DNA of 64,000 nt from Platanthera guangdongensis (lineage: Eukaryota > Streptophyta > Magnoliopsida > Asparagales > Orchidaceae). Below, piece after piece: positions 1-11,077 of the stretch. The translations under genes were made by a program, and so were the position numbers. The DNA is taken from the NCBI GenBank assembly GCA_039583875.1, contig CM077166.1:87914564-87978563 (forward strand), in the 5' to 3' direction. Each line of letters starts with the position of its first letter. Within the stretch, counting starts at the first letter, position 1. The notes below the pieces were generated by a model. That model searched no databases. It saw nothing but the letters and a program-made list of their open reading frames with translations, and had not been told where the DNA came from.

Positions 1-426
1 TTGAAGATACGTCCGGTACACGGTGTTTCACGGGTGCGGAGGCACAAGAAGCTCAGTCCACGATAAATGGGGCCCTACCTGATCCTGGAGCGGATCGGCC
101 CCTTAGCTTACCGACTGCAGCTGCCACCGGAGTTGGGTGCACTACATGACGTCTTCCATGTCTCTTCCTTACGGAGAGCTCTCCTTCGGCCGGAGCAGCA
201 CATCACTACTACAGCCGGACCGGTGGAGCCTGACAGATCAGTGAGATTGGAGCCGATCCGGATTGACGATACAGCCATCCGAGTGTTGCGGAAGAAGAAG
301 GTTCCCCTTGTGAAGGTGCTGTGGTCCAACCATGGACGGGAGGAGCACACTTGGGAGCCGAGAGATCTGATGCTGGAGCAACACCTGGAGCTATTCGCAT
401 CAGGTACATTTAAGTTATGCTTTTAA
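1..426 (+). pseudogene. Ty3 integrase C-terminus with chromodomain-like tail (T1)
   Basis: This is the end of a gag-pol polyprotein. The frame is open from base 1, hits TAA at 64-66, then continues for 119 codons to the TAA at 424-426. It reads KLSPR-stop-MGPYLILERIGP, a hallmark of chromovirus integrase C-termini. The related T2 copy has tyrosine at the stop position, so this is a tyrosine codon turned into a stop. Next comes HDVFHVSSLRR, then VPLVKVLWSNHGREEHTWEP, matching the VKVLW..H..EE.TWE core of the chromodomain-like tail that guides integration in this lineage. The copy is non-functional. Identity as the integrase end is secure; the lineage name is from memory of the family. Confidence 0.85.
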
Positions 427-592
427 GATTCTTGATAATTCTTGCAAATAGAACCCCGTAGACCCGAACTTAAATTTCGGGGACGAAATTATTTTCTTGT
501 TTATTGGAATTTGTAACATCCCATGTTACTTCTAGACCCCTCAACTTAGATTGGGTTAGGCATGGGATGAAATTTGAGGAGACCAACTAGGT

Positions 593-962
593 TTGACCCC
601 AGGTAGTGGGTGGTAGCCATGTGGGGCCCACTATAAGACCATAGTCAAACTAGGTCAAACTAGCCTAAGAGGGGACCCTAGCCACACCATGACCCCACCA
701 CATTACCCTAACCCTAAAGACAATCTAAGTGGACCCTAGGGTATGTCACTGGGTCAACATTTTGACCCCAGTTGACCAAGGTCAACCTTGGGCTTAATTT
801 GGTCAAACCCACACCCATAGGCCTAATTAACCTAAGTGGGGCACCCCCTTGACCCAAACCAAGTTGGGTTGTGCCACTAGACCCATTTCCACCAGGTGGG
901 GCCAGTCCACCCACCATAGTTGACCAGTCAACCCCAAAAGTCAAATTGGTCAACAATTTGAC
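593..962. promoter_or_regulatory. TTGAC (W-box core) cluster at the start of the T1 LTR
   Basis: I count about 14 occurrences of TTGAC or GTCAA in some 370 bp, where fewer than one would be expected by chance. Many are GGTCAAC or GTTGACC, and some face each other. TTGAC(C/T) is the known core bound by plant WRKY transcription factors. The cluster lies in the first part of the LTR, where enhancers usually sit. WRKY control is an inference. Confidence 0.5.
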
Positions 963-3729
963 CTAAGGAATGAAATGAAGGCCAAGTCATTTCCCCTTGG
1001 ACCAAGCCCACCAAAATTGGCCCATAGTCAGCCCAAGTGAACAAGACCAACCCTACCCCTCTTAATCAGGAGAGAGAATGCATGCAAGGGGGTAAATTTG
1101 GAAATTTTAGGAGAAGAGGAGAGAGAAAGAGGAATGAAGGAAATGGTGGCCACATGGCCACCCCATCAGCTGACTTAGGCTGCCCAAAACCAAGTGGCTG
1201 ACCTCCCCTCTTCATTTCCAGCAGAATTCCAGAGCTGAGAGCCACATGGCAGCTGGGTGAAATCTCCAAAGCCCAAAACCGAGCTAGCATTGGAGATATC
1301 TCCACTTATAGCCCACCTCAGTCCAAACAGAGCTCACCATCAGCTTCAGAAGGCCGAGAGGAGTGGAATTCGACTACTTACACATGGAGAACGGTGGAGA
1401 ATGCAACTTTCGGGGAGGAGCTCGCCGGCGCACCACCACCACGGCAAACCGCCGCCTGACCCGCAGCCAAGCCCCGATTATGGTGCGTTTCACTTCACCT
1501 CTTCCCGTACTAACTTTCTAGATCGACCTAGGGAGATATCGGGCTCAATCGAGCCCGATGCCATGTGAGGAAATGGAGAAATTCGAGCTTTTCATTTCTT
1601 GCTCGGGTTCGCCGGAGGAGCCAACTCCGGCGGCCCCACTGCCGGGAAACGCTAGCCCCCACCTTAACGAAGGTGGTGGCGATATCCGCCGGCGGTGGTG
1701 GTGGCTCAGCTGGCCGGAAAAGGCCGGCCAACATCGTCCGGGTAGAATAAATCATGGCCGTTAACTCATCGGGGACGATGACCAGATCCCGTAGGTTTTG
1801 CTTCAAGATTCGTGCAAACAGTTAAATGAATTAAATTAATTAATATATGAATAGTGTCATTTTCTGTCACATTTAATCAGTACCTTTGAATGTTAAATTT
1901 AGGCCTCTTAGAGGCATTTTCAGAACTTAGGCCCTTAATGAAAAATGTAGCCTAGGTCTTACCTTTAAAATGCCACCCTAAACATACATTTTGTTGTAGT
2001 GTACAGCCCTGTAGGACATTTCTCCTAGGACTGGTCCTAGACTAGGTCAAAAATTATATTGGATGCCCTAGTCTCAATATTAGTCACCATGACCCCAACT
2101 TTTGGGAACATGCATGATTAGGGCTTACTTACCTCCTGCCAAAATTTAGGAATTTTTAGAAAACATTTTCCTATAGTTTTTGGTAAAATATCAAAATTTA
2201 AATTAATGGCATATATGGAGTTCTACTCCTCCCCATGGCCCCAAATTTTGGTGGTGGGTCAGTGAGGTCACCCTTGGTGCATGATAAAAGTTTCAGCACC
2301 TTGGGATCACTGCATGTGGGAGAATCCACTTGCATGTGTTAGCCTATGTTAAAGCTTGGTGTGCAAATAGTAAAAATGCAATTTGGTGAATTTAGCCCAA
2401 TAGTTACATGCATGAGTCATGAAATTATTTACAGTGGTTCATTAGGGTAAATTTCACTCCTCAAATTAATAAGGGAATTTTTGGAATCAAAATTCCATTT
2501 ATTGGAATTTATTTTAAAATAGCTATTTTGGAATTAAAAATTGGAAAATAGGATTTATTCAAGTACAAATCCAAACAACTTTGCCAAGGCATAGATTACA
2601 TCACATTTGACTTAGGAAAATTATGATTTCTCTGTTTTGAAGAACCTTGGAGTAGATACCCTAAATTTCCCATTTTACCCTTATCATGATAATTCTTGAA
2701 ATGATATATTTATACCTCTGAAAAAAAATTGGGATTTATTCTACTGTCATAAAATGTTGTTATGAGTTTTTCATGAATTTCTCAGAATTTATTGGATGCA
2801 TTACTTGTGTTAAATTAGTACAATGGCATTTTGGTAAATAACTTATAATGGAACCCCATAGGCCATCTTACATTCAATTTTGATGATTCTCTGCCAATAG
2901 TCATAATTTAGTGTCTTAAAGGCTCTGTAATTTTTCTGGAATTTTTGAGAATATAATGCTTATACTTCATGTGTAAAATGGAATTTATACGGGATTGTTA
3001 TTAAATAGAAAATGACAATAAATAATTTAAGGAAAATTATGAAATTCTGAAGGCAGTGATATTTGGTTAATATACATCTCAAGAAAAATTTCCTAAGTCA
3101 GAGGATGCTTAATTAAATCACTTCATGTGTAAAGTGGCCGAGCATTTAAATTAAAAGAATTAATTAAATGACCATTTGGCCAGGAAAATTATGAGAATCC
3201 TTAGGGTAGTTCCCTTAGTCCATAATACCTTAGGATAAATATTTAGAGGCAAGATGCCTTAAGTTTTGGAAGATCACATTTCTAGGGTAAACATAGGTCA
3301 TGGTCTGCATATAACACAAATAGGTCTTACCTTAGGGAATTACCAGGGGATTGATTATCGGCAGAAATAAGAGAGAGTTCAACATGAGAAACCCTGGCGG
3401 GTAGAGTTGTCTTAGTGAGGGATCAAAAGTGCAAGTCTTGGTCATCAACTGGAGTGGGGGATCGGCGGAAGACCGTCGGTTCCCGGTAATACCTTAAGTC
3501 ACTAGGGTTATACTTAAGCAATAAGGAGAGCTGGGGTGCTACATGGGTAGCCATCAACTAAAATAAATATCCTTGCGAAAGGGAACGCTGGGCGTAATCC
3601 CAACACAGTTCCTAGTGCCCCTTGAGAGCCCTTCACAGGGAATACCGGGGGCAGTCCTGGGATTAACCTTAAATATCTAGGTATAATAAATCGTAGGCAA
3701 GAGTAGTTTAATAGGTTAGGGCATTGTTG

Positions 3730-3860
3730 TACCTTCTCGCCCGTGTGGGGGCTGGAGAGATTCATGATATATGCTCACCCGTTTTGGGGTTTGAGGGAGT
3801 TGGTATAAAGGCACTGATGTGCGTTCTCACCCGGGTTTGGGTTTGAGGGTTTCAGGACGG
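3730..3860 (+). repeat. Short degenerate tandem repeat in the T1 LTR
   Basis: Two to three degenerate copies of a roughly 50 bp unit containing CTCACCCG...GGGTTTGAGGG follow each other. The matching part of the T2 LTR (44650-44790) also holds about three copies of a unit of this kind, so the repeat is a family feature. No function can be assigned. Confidence 0.45.
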
Positions 3861-5209
3861 GTTTTGGTCCTGCGAGCGGAAGGCTCGGTATGAATTACTT
3901 GTATGTGCATAAATATCGTGGCGGGGCATGCGGTACTGGCCGATCGTCACACCGATGGCAGTACGGTGCACCAGGCGGTTGTGGGAGTTAGAGGGGCCAG
4001 TGGGTTGTTTTACACTGCGGTCTGGAGGATGACCCCCGATAACACACATCCGACCCAACAAGACTGACGGGTTTGTCAGCAAAGTACGTACGCGAGACTC
4101 TAGAGTGCACCTTGGACGTGTACAGAGGCGTATGAGAGGGGTCTAAGGCTTGGTAGTGTGCATACCGGTCTAGAAGCGGAGACGCCCGCTCCGCTGCTGC
4201 CGTAGCCACAGCGGTGGTACCCGAGAGTGATGCTAGCTCTCAAAAAGTGGGAACTAAAGGTCTGTGATCACAGAGTCGTTGTGTGTGAGTTGCACTTGCC
4301 TGCGCATAAAATTGCATCATATCATTCATTCATATTAGGTCATACGCTTCATAGATCCTTATCATATAAATTAGTATGGGCTCTTTTATATGATAAGTTA
4401 AATTTCCCGGAAATCCTAACTTATATATTTGTATGGGCACTTATATAAGTTAGGGTACGTTTGGATGATAGCTTAGTGGTAGCTTAGTTTATTTACTTGT
4501 TTATACTGCTGTTTCTTTACTCTCCTTTACTGCACCGTACTTACTTACTTACTACTTGTACTGTACTTAGCATTGCTAGTGTAGAATTTCATTACTTAGC
4601 ACCACTTTAGATAGATATTGTCATCTGCTTCCATTTTGCTACCCCTTGTTGTCCTCCGCTTCGTCCTCCCGCTCGGTGCCTAGGAGCTGCGGGGCGAGGT
4701 GCGGAGGAAACGACTTAGTCTTTTTGACTAATGGTCGGTGACCAACTATTTTTAGGAGCCCGTGGAGATGGAGCACCAGCACGTCGAGGAGGCAGGACAT
4801 GAGGAGCAGATACCGCTTCAGCAGGCTACCACTACTACTGTGCGTCCTCAGGTGGGACGAGTCTTGATGTTCTAGTTTAGCTTCCGCATTTACTATTTTG
4901 TGTGAGAGAGAGAGATTTGATGTACTGGGCATAAGCCCTTTTTTTTACTCTTTCTTCTGTACTATGCTGTGGACTATTGTACTATTCATTTCCTTTATAT
5001 GATTGTACTGTGACTTGTGGACTGATGGCATTTTATACTCCATTATACTTCTTATTTCTCATATTGGCCTACAGGTTTATGATCGTACTAGCCGGCAGAA
5101 TCGGCGTGTTGCGGTGTCGGCTAACCCGTGAGTTAGTGCCACCGTAAGACGGCGGTTCTGGGCATAAGATCCGGTAGCCCTCCTTGGTAAGGGGGAGGGG
5201 GGTCTTACA

Positions 5210-5994
5210 TTTGGTGGCTGTAGGATGCATTACAATTATTGGTACTAGTCAAAGCTAGCGGCCATGGTAGGTGGGGGATGAGACATGGCTCAAACCTGTC
5301 AAAACCAGCTGGTTGAACTCCCCTTGTCCTAGTGAAATGAATGGGAGGTTGGGGAAGGGGAAGGATGAGCCCAAGGTCTTCCCCTCATTACTCTCTTCTC
5401 TTTCTTTCTCTTTCCTTTGGAGATTTTTTCTCTCTTCTACTGACCAAGCTGAAATTTGACTCCTACCTAACCCAATGGTAGCCCACATGTTCATTTCATC
5501 CATCAAAGTAAGATTAGCCCAAGTGAATTGGGCTTGAGCTTGAGTTAGCCCATTTGGGCTAACTTGACCTAAACCTTGACTAGGGTTGACCTTGGTCAAT
5601 TTTGTCTTTTAGGTTGTCCCTAATGGGTCTTTGGTGACCCATTGGCCTCTCACTAGAGTTAGGAAGGTATGTGTGGGGTCCACTTGGCTAAAGAAACTTC
5701 AATTGACCCTAAGTAGGCTAGTTTGACCCATTTAGGGTTAGAGTTGACTTTCGTCAACCTAGCCCCTTGGGTGGACCCCAAATGGGTCCTAGGTGACCCA
5801 TTGACCTCACTCTAGGGTTAGGTGGGCTTTACTATGGCGCACTGCCCTTAGTTAGGGCACCTTGCCCATTTTAGGGATATGGTGGTTCTAGGTCAACTAG
5901 GCCACCCTAGGTGGACTCCAATGGACCCTTTGGGCTCTAATGAACTTCACAATGGATTGGTGAGACCATCATGGGGTATTGGAGTCTTGGTGAA
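5210..5994. repeat. Diverged LTR-like remnant rich in TTGAC motifs
   Basis: No gene is seen. The stretch is full of GTTGACC, GGTCAA, TTGACCCA and GGGTTAG phrases, about ten TTGAC/GTCAA in 5564-5897, in the style of the T1 and T2 LTR starts. Its sequence looks most like the T2 orientation (- strand). It forms the left flank of Copia-1. The right flank of Copia-1 at 19076 is copia gag, so a junction between this remnant and the gag fragment H must lie close to the Copia-1 insertion site. Confidence 0.45.
5990..5994. other. Target site duplication of Copia-1 (left copy)
   Basis: GTGAA directly precedes the Copia-1 LTR here and directly follows the other LTR at 19076-19080. A perfect 5 bp duplication at both outer ends shows that 5995-19075 is one insertion unit. 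Confidence 0.9.
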
Positions 5995-7871
5995 TGAAAG
6001 AAAACGGCTGTCAACCTAAATCACCTAGAGGGGGGTGAATAGGTGAGTTGTGCGTCTTTTGCGGAATAAAAGATAATTAGAGCACAGCACAGAACTATCA
6101 ACCAATATCACAGACGACATAAGATTTATAGTGGTTCCCCAACCTTGGATACATCTACTTTCCCTCACCGATCTAGCAATCAACTAGACTCGGCTACTCC
6201 ACTATCTCAGATCAAAAATCGATCCTACCCTCGGAACAAAGTTCCTACAAACTCGATCCAAACAAAGGAATCTACACCTCGGAAGATAACACATCCTACA
6301 AACTCGGAGTGAAAAACTCCTACACTCGGAGAAACTTTCTCCTACAACATTAATAAAGTTTTGGAAAATATACAAATAGTAAATCCAATCAGATCTGAAG
6401 AAACGGCCAAAAAACTTCTTCTTATGGACTTTGCAGCACTATCAGAAATCGGTGAAGAGAATCTCAGCCCAGATCTGGATCTCCTTGCTTTTACAGAATC
6501 AGAGAGAGAAGATGAACAGTGATGTTGATCTCGATCTGTAACTTTCTTCAGAATGAATCCTCTGAACTTAGGAGCAGTGGCCGGAGAAGATGGCGGCGGC
6601 GGCTTCCATTTCGTGAAAACAGTGAGGAGTCGTCTGAAGAATTTTTCTCAAAATAAAATGTCAAGAAAGCTTGGAGAATACTTAGGGTTTGTCATTTTCT
6701 GATAAGACCTTATATAGGAGAGACTAACGGTCATAATCGGTCATAATGATGTAAATGTGGACCAATCATGTCGTGTGATTTTAAAATCCCGTCAGAAAAA
6801 GTACTTAGACAAATTTCAGAAAAAGTTCAGCCATATACACGAGTAAGTGAATAGCTACTCGAGTAGTTGAATAACTACTCGAGTACATGAAGGAGAACAT
6901 ACTCGGGTATATAAAGATAGGCTACTCGAGTAGGTAGAAATCAACTACTCGAGTAAGCAGAAAGAACTACTCGAGTATGTAGAGTGACTTACTCGAGTAT
7001 ATATCGGATCTACTCGAGTACAAGAAAAACTACTCGAGTATATTACATAAACTACTCGAGTACATGAAGTACTACTCGAGTGGGATACTTAGAATAAATT
7101 CTGAAGATGTCAGCAAGCAGCTACTCGAGTAGTTGAACTAAAGTACTCGAGAGGAAGTAATCTACTCGAGTAGGTGAAAGTTCTACTCGAGTAAAAGACT
7201 TAGAAAATTCTGGAGGAGGAAACTTTCAAGGTACACGAGTGAAACATGATCTACTTCAGTAGGTATATTGAACTACTCGAGTATGATTCTATCTACTCGA
7301 GTATGTGAGTATACTTACTCGAGTCCATGACTTAGAAAAAATTTGAAGAGAGAAGCCTTTAATACTCGGGTATAATGAGTGATCTACTCGAGTATATAAA
7401 CATGCTACTCGAGTATATGACTATGTCTACTCGAGTACATGACCTAGCTACACGAGAGATACACTTAAGTACTCGAGTACAAGGTTTCTTTACTCGAGTA
7501 AATTATACCCAAACTACTCGAGTAGTTATAGACCTACTCGAGTAAAAGACTTAGAGAATTTTTGTTGTTGGAAAACTTTTTCTTCTAATGTAGTCAACTT
7601 CCAATTCTTTTTCCAAAGTCCAATAGCTTGAATATGAAGTGTATCCCAATAGAGAGACCACACATGAGTCAACACCTTGGAATATGCAATGAGGGATTAC
7701 ATTGCACAGTTACTGTGTTTGGTGAACCACAGTGGACTGACATTGGTCTACACTTCCCAGTGAAATTCCTGTAAACATATAACTCAAAACAAGCATCAAA
7801 TACAACTTAATTCATCTTAGTTCCAGGGTGACTTCATCAAATATGGGTTAGTGTGGATGTAATACCCAACA
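5995..7871 (-). repeat. 3' LTR of Copia-1
   Basis: On the - strand it starts TGTTGGGTATTAC and ends CGTTTTCTTTCA. It is 1877 bp and matches the 5' LTR at 17197-19075 end to end. On the - strand the order is a U3 with a CTCGAG array, the TATA box TATATAAGG at 6708-6716, then R/U5. Confidence 0.93.
6838..7545. promoter_or_regulatory. TACTCGAGTA palindrome array in U3 of the Copia-1 3' LTR
   Basis: About 24 CTCGAG hexamers, mostly inside the perfect palindrome TACTCGAGTA, are spaced irregularly by about 15-35 bp over 700 bp. Less than one would be expected. Blocks of motifs are separated by a recurring phrase like ACTTAGAAAATTT. On the transcribed strand the array ends about 120 bp before the TATA box at 6708-6716, an enhancer-like position. 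The binding factor is unknown. Confidence 0.7.
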
Positions 7872-7885
7872 ATCTCCCCCTATTT
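7872..7885 (-). other. Polypurine tract of Copia-1
   Basis: On the - strand AAATAGGGGGAGAT directly abuts the 3' LTR start TGTTGGG. This is the expected plus-strand primer of a copia element. Copia-2 has nearly the same tract at 29964-29977. Confidence 0.85.
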
Positions 7886-8074
7886 GTTGAAGTCAGAACC
7901 CTTTATACTAAGGTGAATTATGGACATAAAAGAAACTAAGTAGAAAAACATGTGCAGGTAAGCAATAGACAATGAAAAGGATAATTAGACAGTAATGAAG
8001 AATTGTATATATGTAAATTTCCAAAAACATCAAGTCTACAATTTGTCATTTCAATCTCTCAACATCTTTTAGGT

Positions 8075-10450
8075 TTATGCTTGGGATTGTTGCTTATCCA
8101 TCTTTTCTTGCTGTCTTCTTAGATAACTGAAAGGCTTATTGAAATATTTAGGAGGCCTTGGAGGAGCAGCAGGATTATTTCTCCCAAACTCTTTGTCATG
8201 GATCTTCCTTTTGAGCATTGATTTCTCATATAACTCCCATTCCTGGGAGCTGTAATGAATGTTCCTGTTCTCATTAAGATCCATAACTAGCCTGAGTGTG
8301 TCCAAAATTAGAGACTTGGAGGTTGGAGACCAAGCTTCAGCATGTTTAGTGGCTTTGGAAGGAGCAGTCCTGCTAGTAGAGGGGCCTTCTCCATACTTCC
8401 TTTTCTTCTTGTAGGTTCTGATCTCTGGAGGAGCTTGAAGGAAGATATCAGCAGGGTCTTCTTCCCAACCTGGAACATAAGTATCTGGAGGAGCAAATGA
8501 GTCTCCAAGCTTGGGAGAGAAGGTAGGTTGTAGAGGAACAACTAGGGCAGTGGCATCTGTAGCTAGAGGGTTGAGATGATGGGGAATGATGTTTGGGTCA
8601 ACTGCAAGGTCTGGCAAGATCTGATTGTGCATCCCGACAGTAGTGTCATAAGTGTGAAATTTGACACTCTGTATATGGGCTAGCACATCAGCATGAATGG
8701 TCTTCACATGAGCTTCCCATTCATCTGTCTTCTGAGAAGCAGATTTTTCTACCTGTTCTTTGAGTTTTTTTATCAAACCCTCCCCCTTTTTGATTTCAAC
8801 AGAGAGCTGGGCTATAACATCAACTTTGAAAATACCCACTTCTTCACAGATCTTCATCTTGTTGGCTTCATTCCTCTTGTCTAGCTCCATCTGATTGTTT
8901 GCCAGGGTGACACCTTGTTCCATAACATTACCCACACTAGTGATAGTATGGTCAAGGGCTTTGCCACCAAGTTGAAATAAGTACTTGAGCCTGTCAGTGT
9001 TATGCTGAATTTCAGCAAAACCTCTGCTCATCTCAGACTCAAGAGCAGTTACCTTGTCAGTGACCACCTTTAGAGAGGTGTAAAAATGATGTCTTTGTTC
9101 TTGAAGAAGAATTGTAATATGTTGCAGCAAATCTGAGGAGGGGACTGTAACAGCAGCAGTAGAGGGAGCAGTAGTAGGGAGAGAAGGAGTTACCCAAGGA
9201 GCTAGTTCTTCAAGTATCACAGAGCTGTGAGCTCTGGTGGTAGGAGAGAGAGCAACCCCTTATTTTGTATCCCGAGGAAGAGAGAAGTCTAGATTTCTGA
9301 GAGGGGCCTCAGCTAGCTCAAGAGAAGGATCATCAGAAATAAGAATGGTGTCGGGCTTGTCTATTGGAGGATTTGGAGATGGTGTTGGAGTCCTGGCTGG
9401 AGAATGGGCAGGAGACTATGCTGGAGAGAAGTCCTTGTGACATTTAGTGGTTGGAGCTGGAGGAGGAGGAGGGAGAACTTCTTCAGAGAGCTCTGCAATC
9501 ATAGCATCTATGGCAGTAGCTGGGGACAGAAGAGAGTCTTGAGGTACTTGATCTGAAGGAGTGGCTGGACTCTGTGGAGTATGAGGTAGGGAAGGAATTT
9601 CTGGCTAAGGAGAGGGCTGCCTGACTTGGCTAGAAGGAGCATGCTCCCCCTCACTTAGTGCACCAGAGGAGCTGGACACATGATGAGGAGAGGGAGATGG
9701 AGTCCTGTCCTCTACAACTGGGACTTCTGGAATTTCTGAAACCTTTGCAGCTTGGGCAGAATTCTTTAGCTTGAGATCCCATCTCTGAATGGAAGAGATG
9801 GAGACCTTCTTCATGTCATGAAGTGGGGCCCCTTTGGAGAAGTTGAAGACTTCAGGATCTGTTTCATGGAGGAGCAGAGAAATAATTCTTGCGTAGTTGG
9901 TGGATTTCATGCAGTCCTTGATTTTATCTAGAATCAACATACCAAATTAATATTTCTAGCGACAGACAATTGCTTGCATTATATCGAAGAAATATGAGCG
10001 AATGTCTCGGATGGAGTGGGTTTTGCACAGTAAAATTTTTCCAATAACATCAACTAAGAATTTACCTTCTGCATTCATATCTGACCTTTTGAAGTATTGA
10101 GCATCAGTTGAAAAACTGCAGAAAAGGGCTGTTCTTTCGGAATCTTCAGCAACTAGGTGATCTTCTTCATCGACCAGCGGCAAACGGAGAAGCTGAGACA
10201 CAGAGGTCTTGGTGAACTTAAGTTTCAAACCATTCACTTTGGATTTTAGTACTTTCCCATTCCTTCTGACCTTGAGATTGGTGAAGAATTCGGCAACTTC
10301 GGGGAATAAAATGCGACAGGGTTCCTGGAGAATGAAGGAGAGAACGGCGGTGTCGAGAAGGATGAGGAGGTTGTGGAAGTCATCTGAGAGCTCTGCAATA
10401 CCGGCGGTGACTAGTTCTGAGCCGACGCCGATCTTGGAAGAAGCCGCCAT
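8075..10450 (-). pseudogene. Extra 3' ORF (envelope-like) of Copia-1
   Basis: One reading frame of about 791 codons runs from the ATG at 10450 to 8075, broken by several in-frame stops (for example two near 9945-9957 and one near 9605). The N-terminal part has FFTNLKVRRNGKVLKSKV followed by TSVSQLLRLP, which resembles the domain common to plant envelope-like and putative plant transposon proteins (PF20167 as I remember it). The middle is rich in Pro and Ser. A charged, helix-prone stretch around 8750-8920 could form a coiled coil. A basic block TYKKKRKYGEG lies at about 8388-8420. I see no convincing membrane helix or signal peptide. A start at 10492 is also open, but Met-Ala-Ala at 10450 matches the Copia-3 start. 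The role of this protein is unknown. Confidence 0.75.
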
Positions 10451-10594
10451 GGATGCGATTGACTGGAAGAAGTGAGAGAGGCAGCTCTGCAACAGCGGCA
10501 GAGGAGAGTAGGCGAATCGGCAGAGTAGGCGAAGTGGCAGAGGGTACTCGAGAGAAAGAAATAATGTCGTGTACGTTTGGGTTTTCGGAATTTC

Positions 10595-10999
10595 ATATAT
10601 ATAACTCTTAAATTACCGCTAATTAATTTAAAGAAAGAGGCGGCATATAGCCTTGGGTGGCGAATAGAACAAATTTCAAAATCTGGGAAACAGTACATGA
10701 GAAAGAGATAGACTACTCGAGTAGGTAAGAGGTTACTCGAGTAGATCATCAGGAGTTACTCGAGTCGGTCTGCAGAAAGTACTCGAGTAGGTGGAGAAAA
10801 ATACTCGAGTAGATAGGTGACTTACTCGAGTAGGTAAGTGACTTACTCGAGTAGGTAAGTAGGTAATCGAGTAGGCACACTCTTATACTCGAGTAAGTAG
10901 AGAAGAGTACTCGAGTATGTCAGTTGTTACTCGAGTAGGGCTGCCGTGACTCGAGTAGGTGAAGTCACATACTCGAGTATGTCTTATGCTTCTCGAGTT
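10595..10999 (-). promoter_or_regulatory. Candidate internal promoter of Copia-1: CTCGAG array plus TATA
   Basis: Between pol and the extra ORF lie 13 CTCGAG hexamers plus one variant (10714-10999). On the - strand they are followed by TATATATA at 10596-10603, then the ORF start at 10450 about 146 bp on. The same order (family palindrome array, TATA, transcript) occurs in the LTR of the element. Copia-2 and Copia-3 repeat the arrangement. That it promotes transcription is inference. Confidence 0.55.
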
Positions 11000-11077
11000 G
11001 AATTACGAAAAAGTTGTGAAAAAGTAGGTTTTGACTAACCCCTTGCAGTTACTTGCTTCTTAGTCATCCAGCCTTCT

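Larger units (their letters stand above)
1..5209 (+). mobile_element. 3' part of a Tekay/Del-type Ty3 chromovirus (T1)
   Basis: The window opens inside the last part of a Ty3/gypsy polyprotein, followed by a short untranslated stretch and one very long LTR. The integrase tail with its chromodomain-like end, and the LTR form (TGTAAC at the start, TCTTACA at the end), fit the Tekay/Del chromovirus lineage. A related copy (T2) lies in opposite orientation at 43306-47180 and 60001-61662, and the two copies define each other's LTR ends. The 5' LTR and most of the internal region lie before the window, so a target duplication cannot be tested. Confidence 0.8.
512..5209 (+). repeat. 3' LTR of T1 (about 4.7 kb)
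   Basis: It begins TGTAACATCCC and ends GTCTTACA, giving a 5 bp terminal inverted repeat TGTAA/TTACA. Both ends match the T2 copy on the other strand (start at 61125, end at 43306). In T1 and T2 the conserved sequence before the LTR contains GGGGACGAAATT, but this is not directly adjacent to the LTR, so the polypurine tract is not pinned down. ORFs inside the LTR are short, unsupported and not conserved between copies. No gene is seen. Confidence 0.8.

Noticed and set aside
470..511. GGGGACGAAATT as the T1 polypurine tract
   Set aside because: It is separated from the LTR start by about 20 bp of T-rich sequence in both T1 and T2, so it cannot directly define the LTR edge.
6838..7545. CRISPR-like look of CTCGAG repeats with variable spacers
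   Set aside because: The repeat is only about 10 bp, spacers vary in length, the DNA is plant, and the same array is copied in both LTRs of a retrotransposon.
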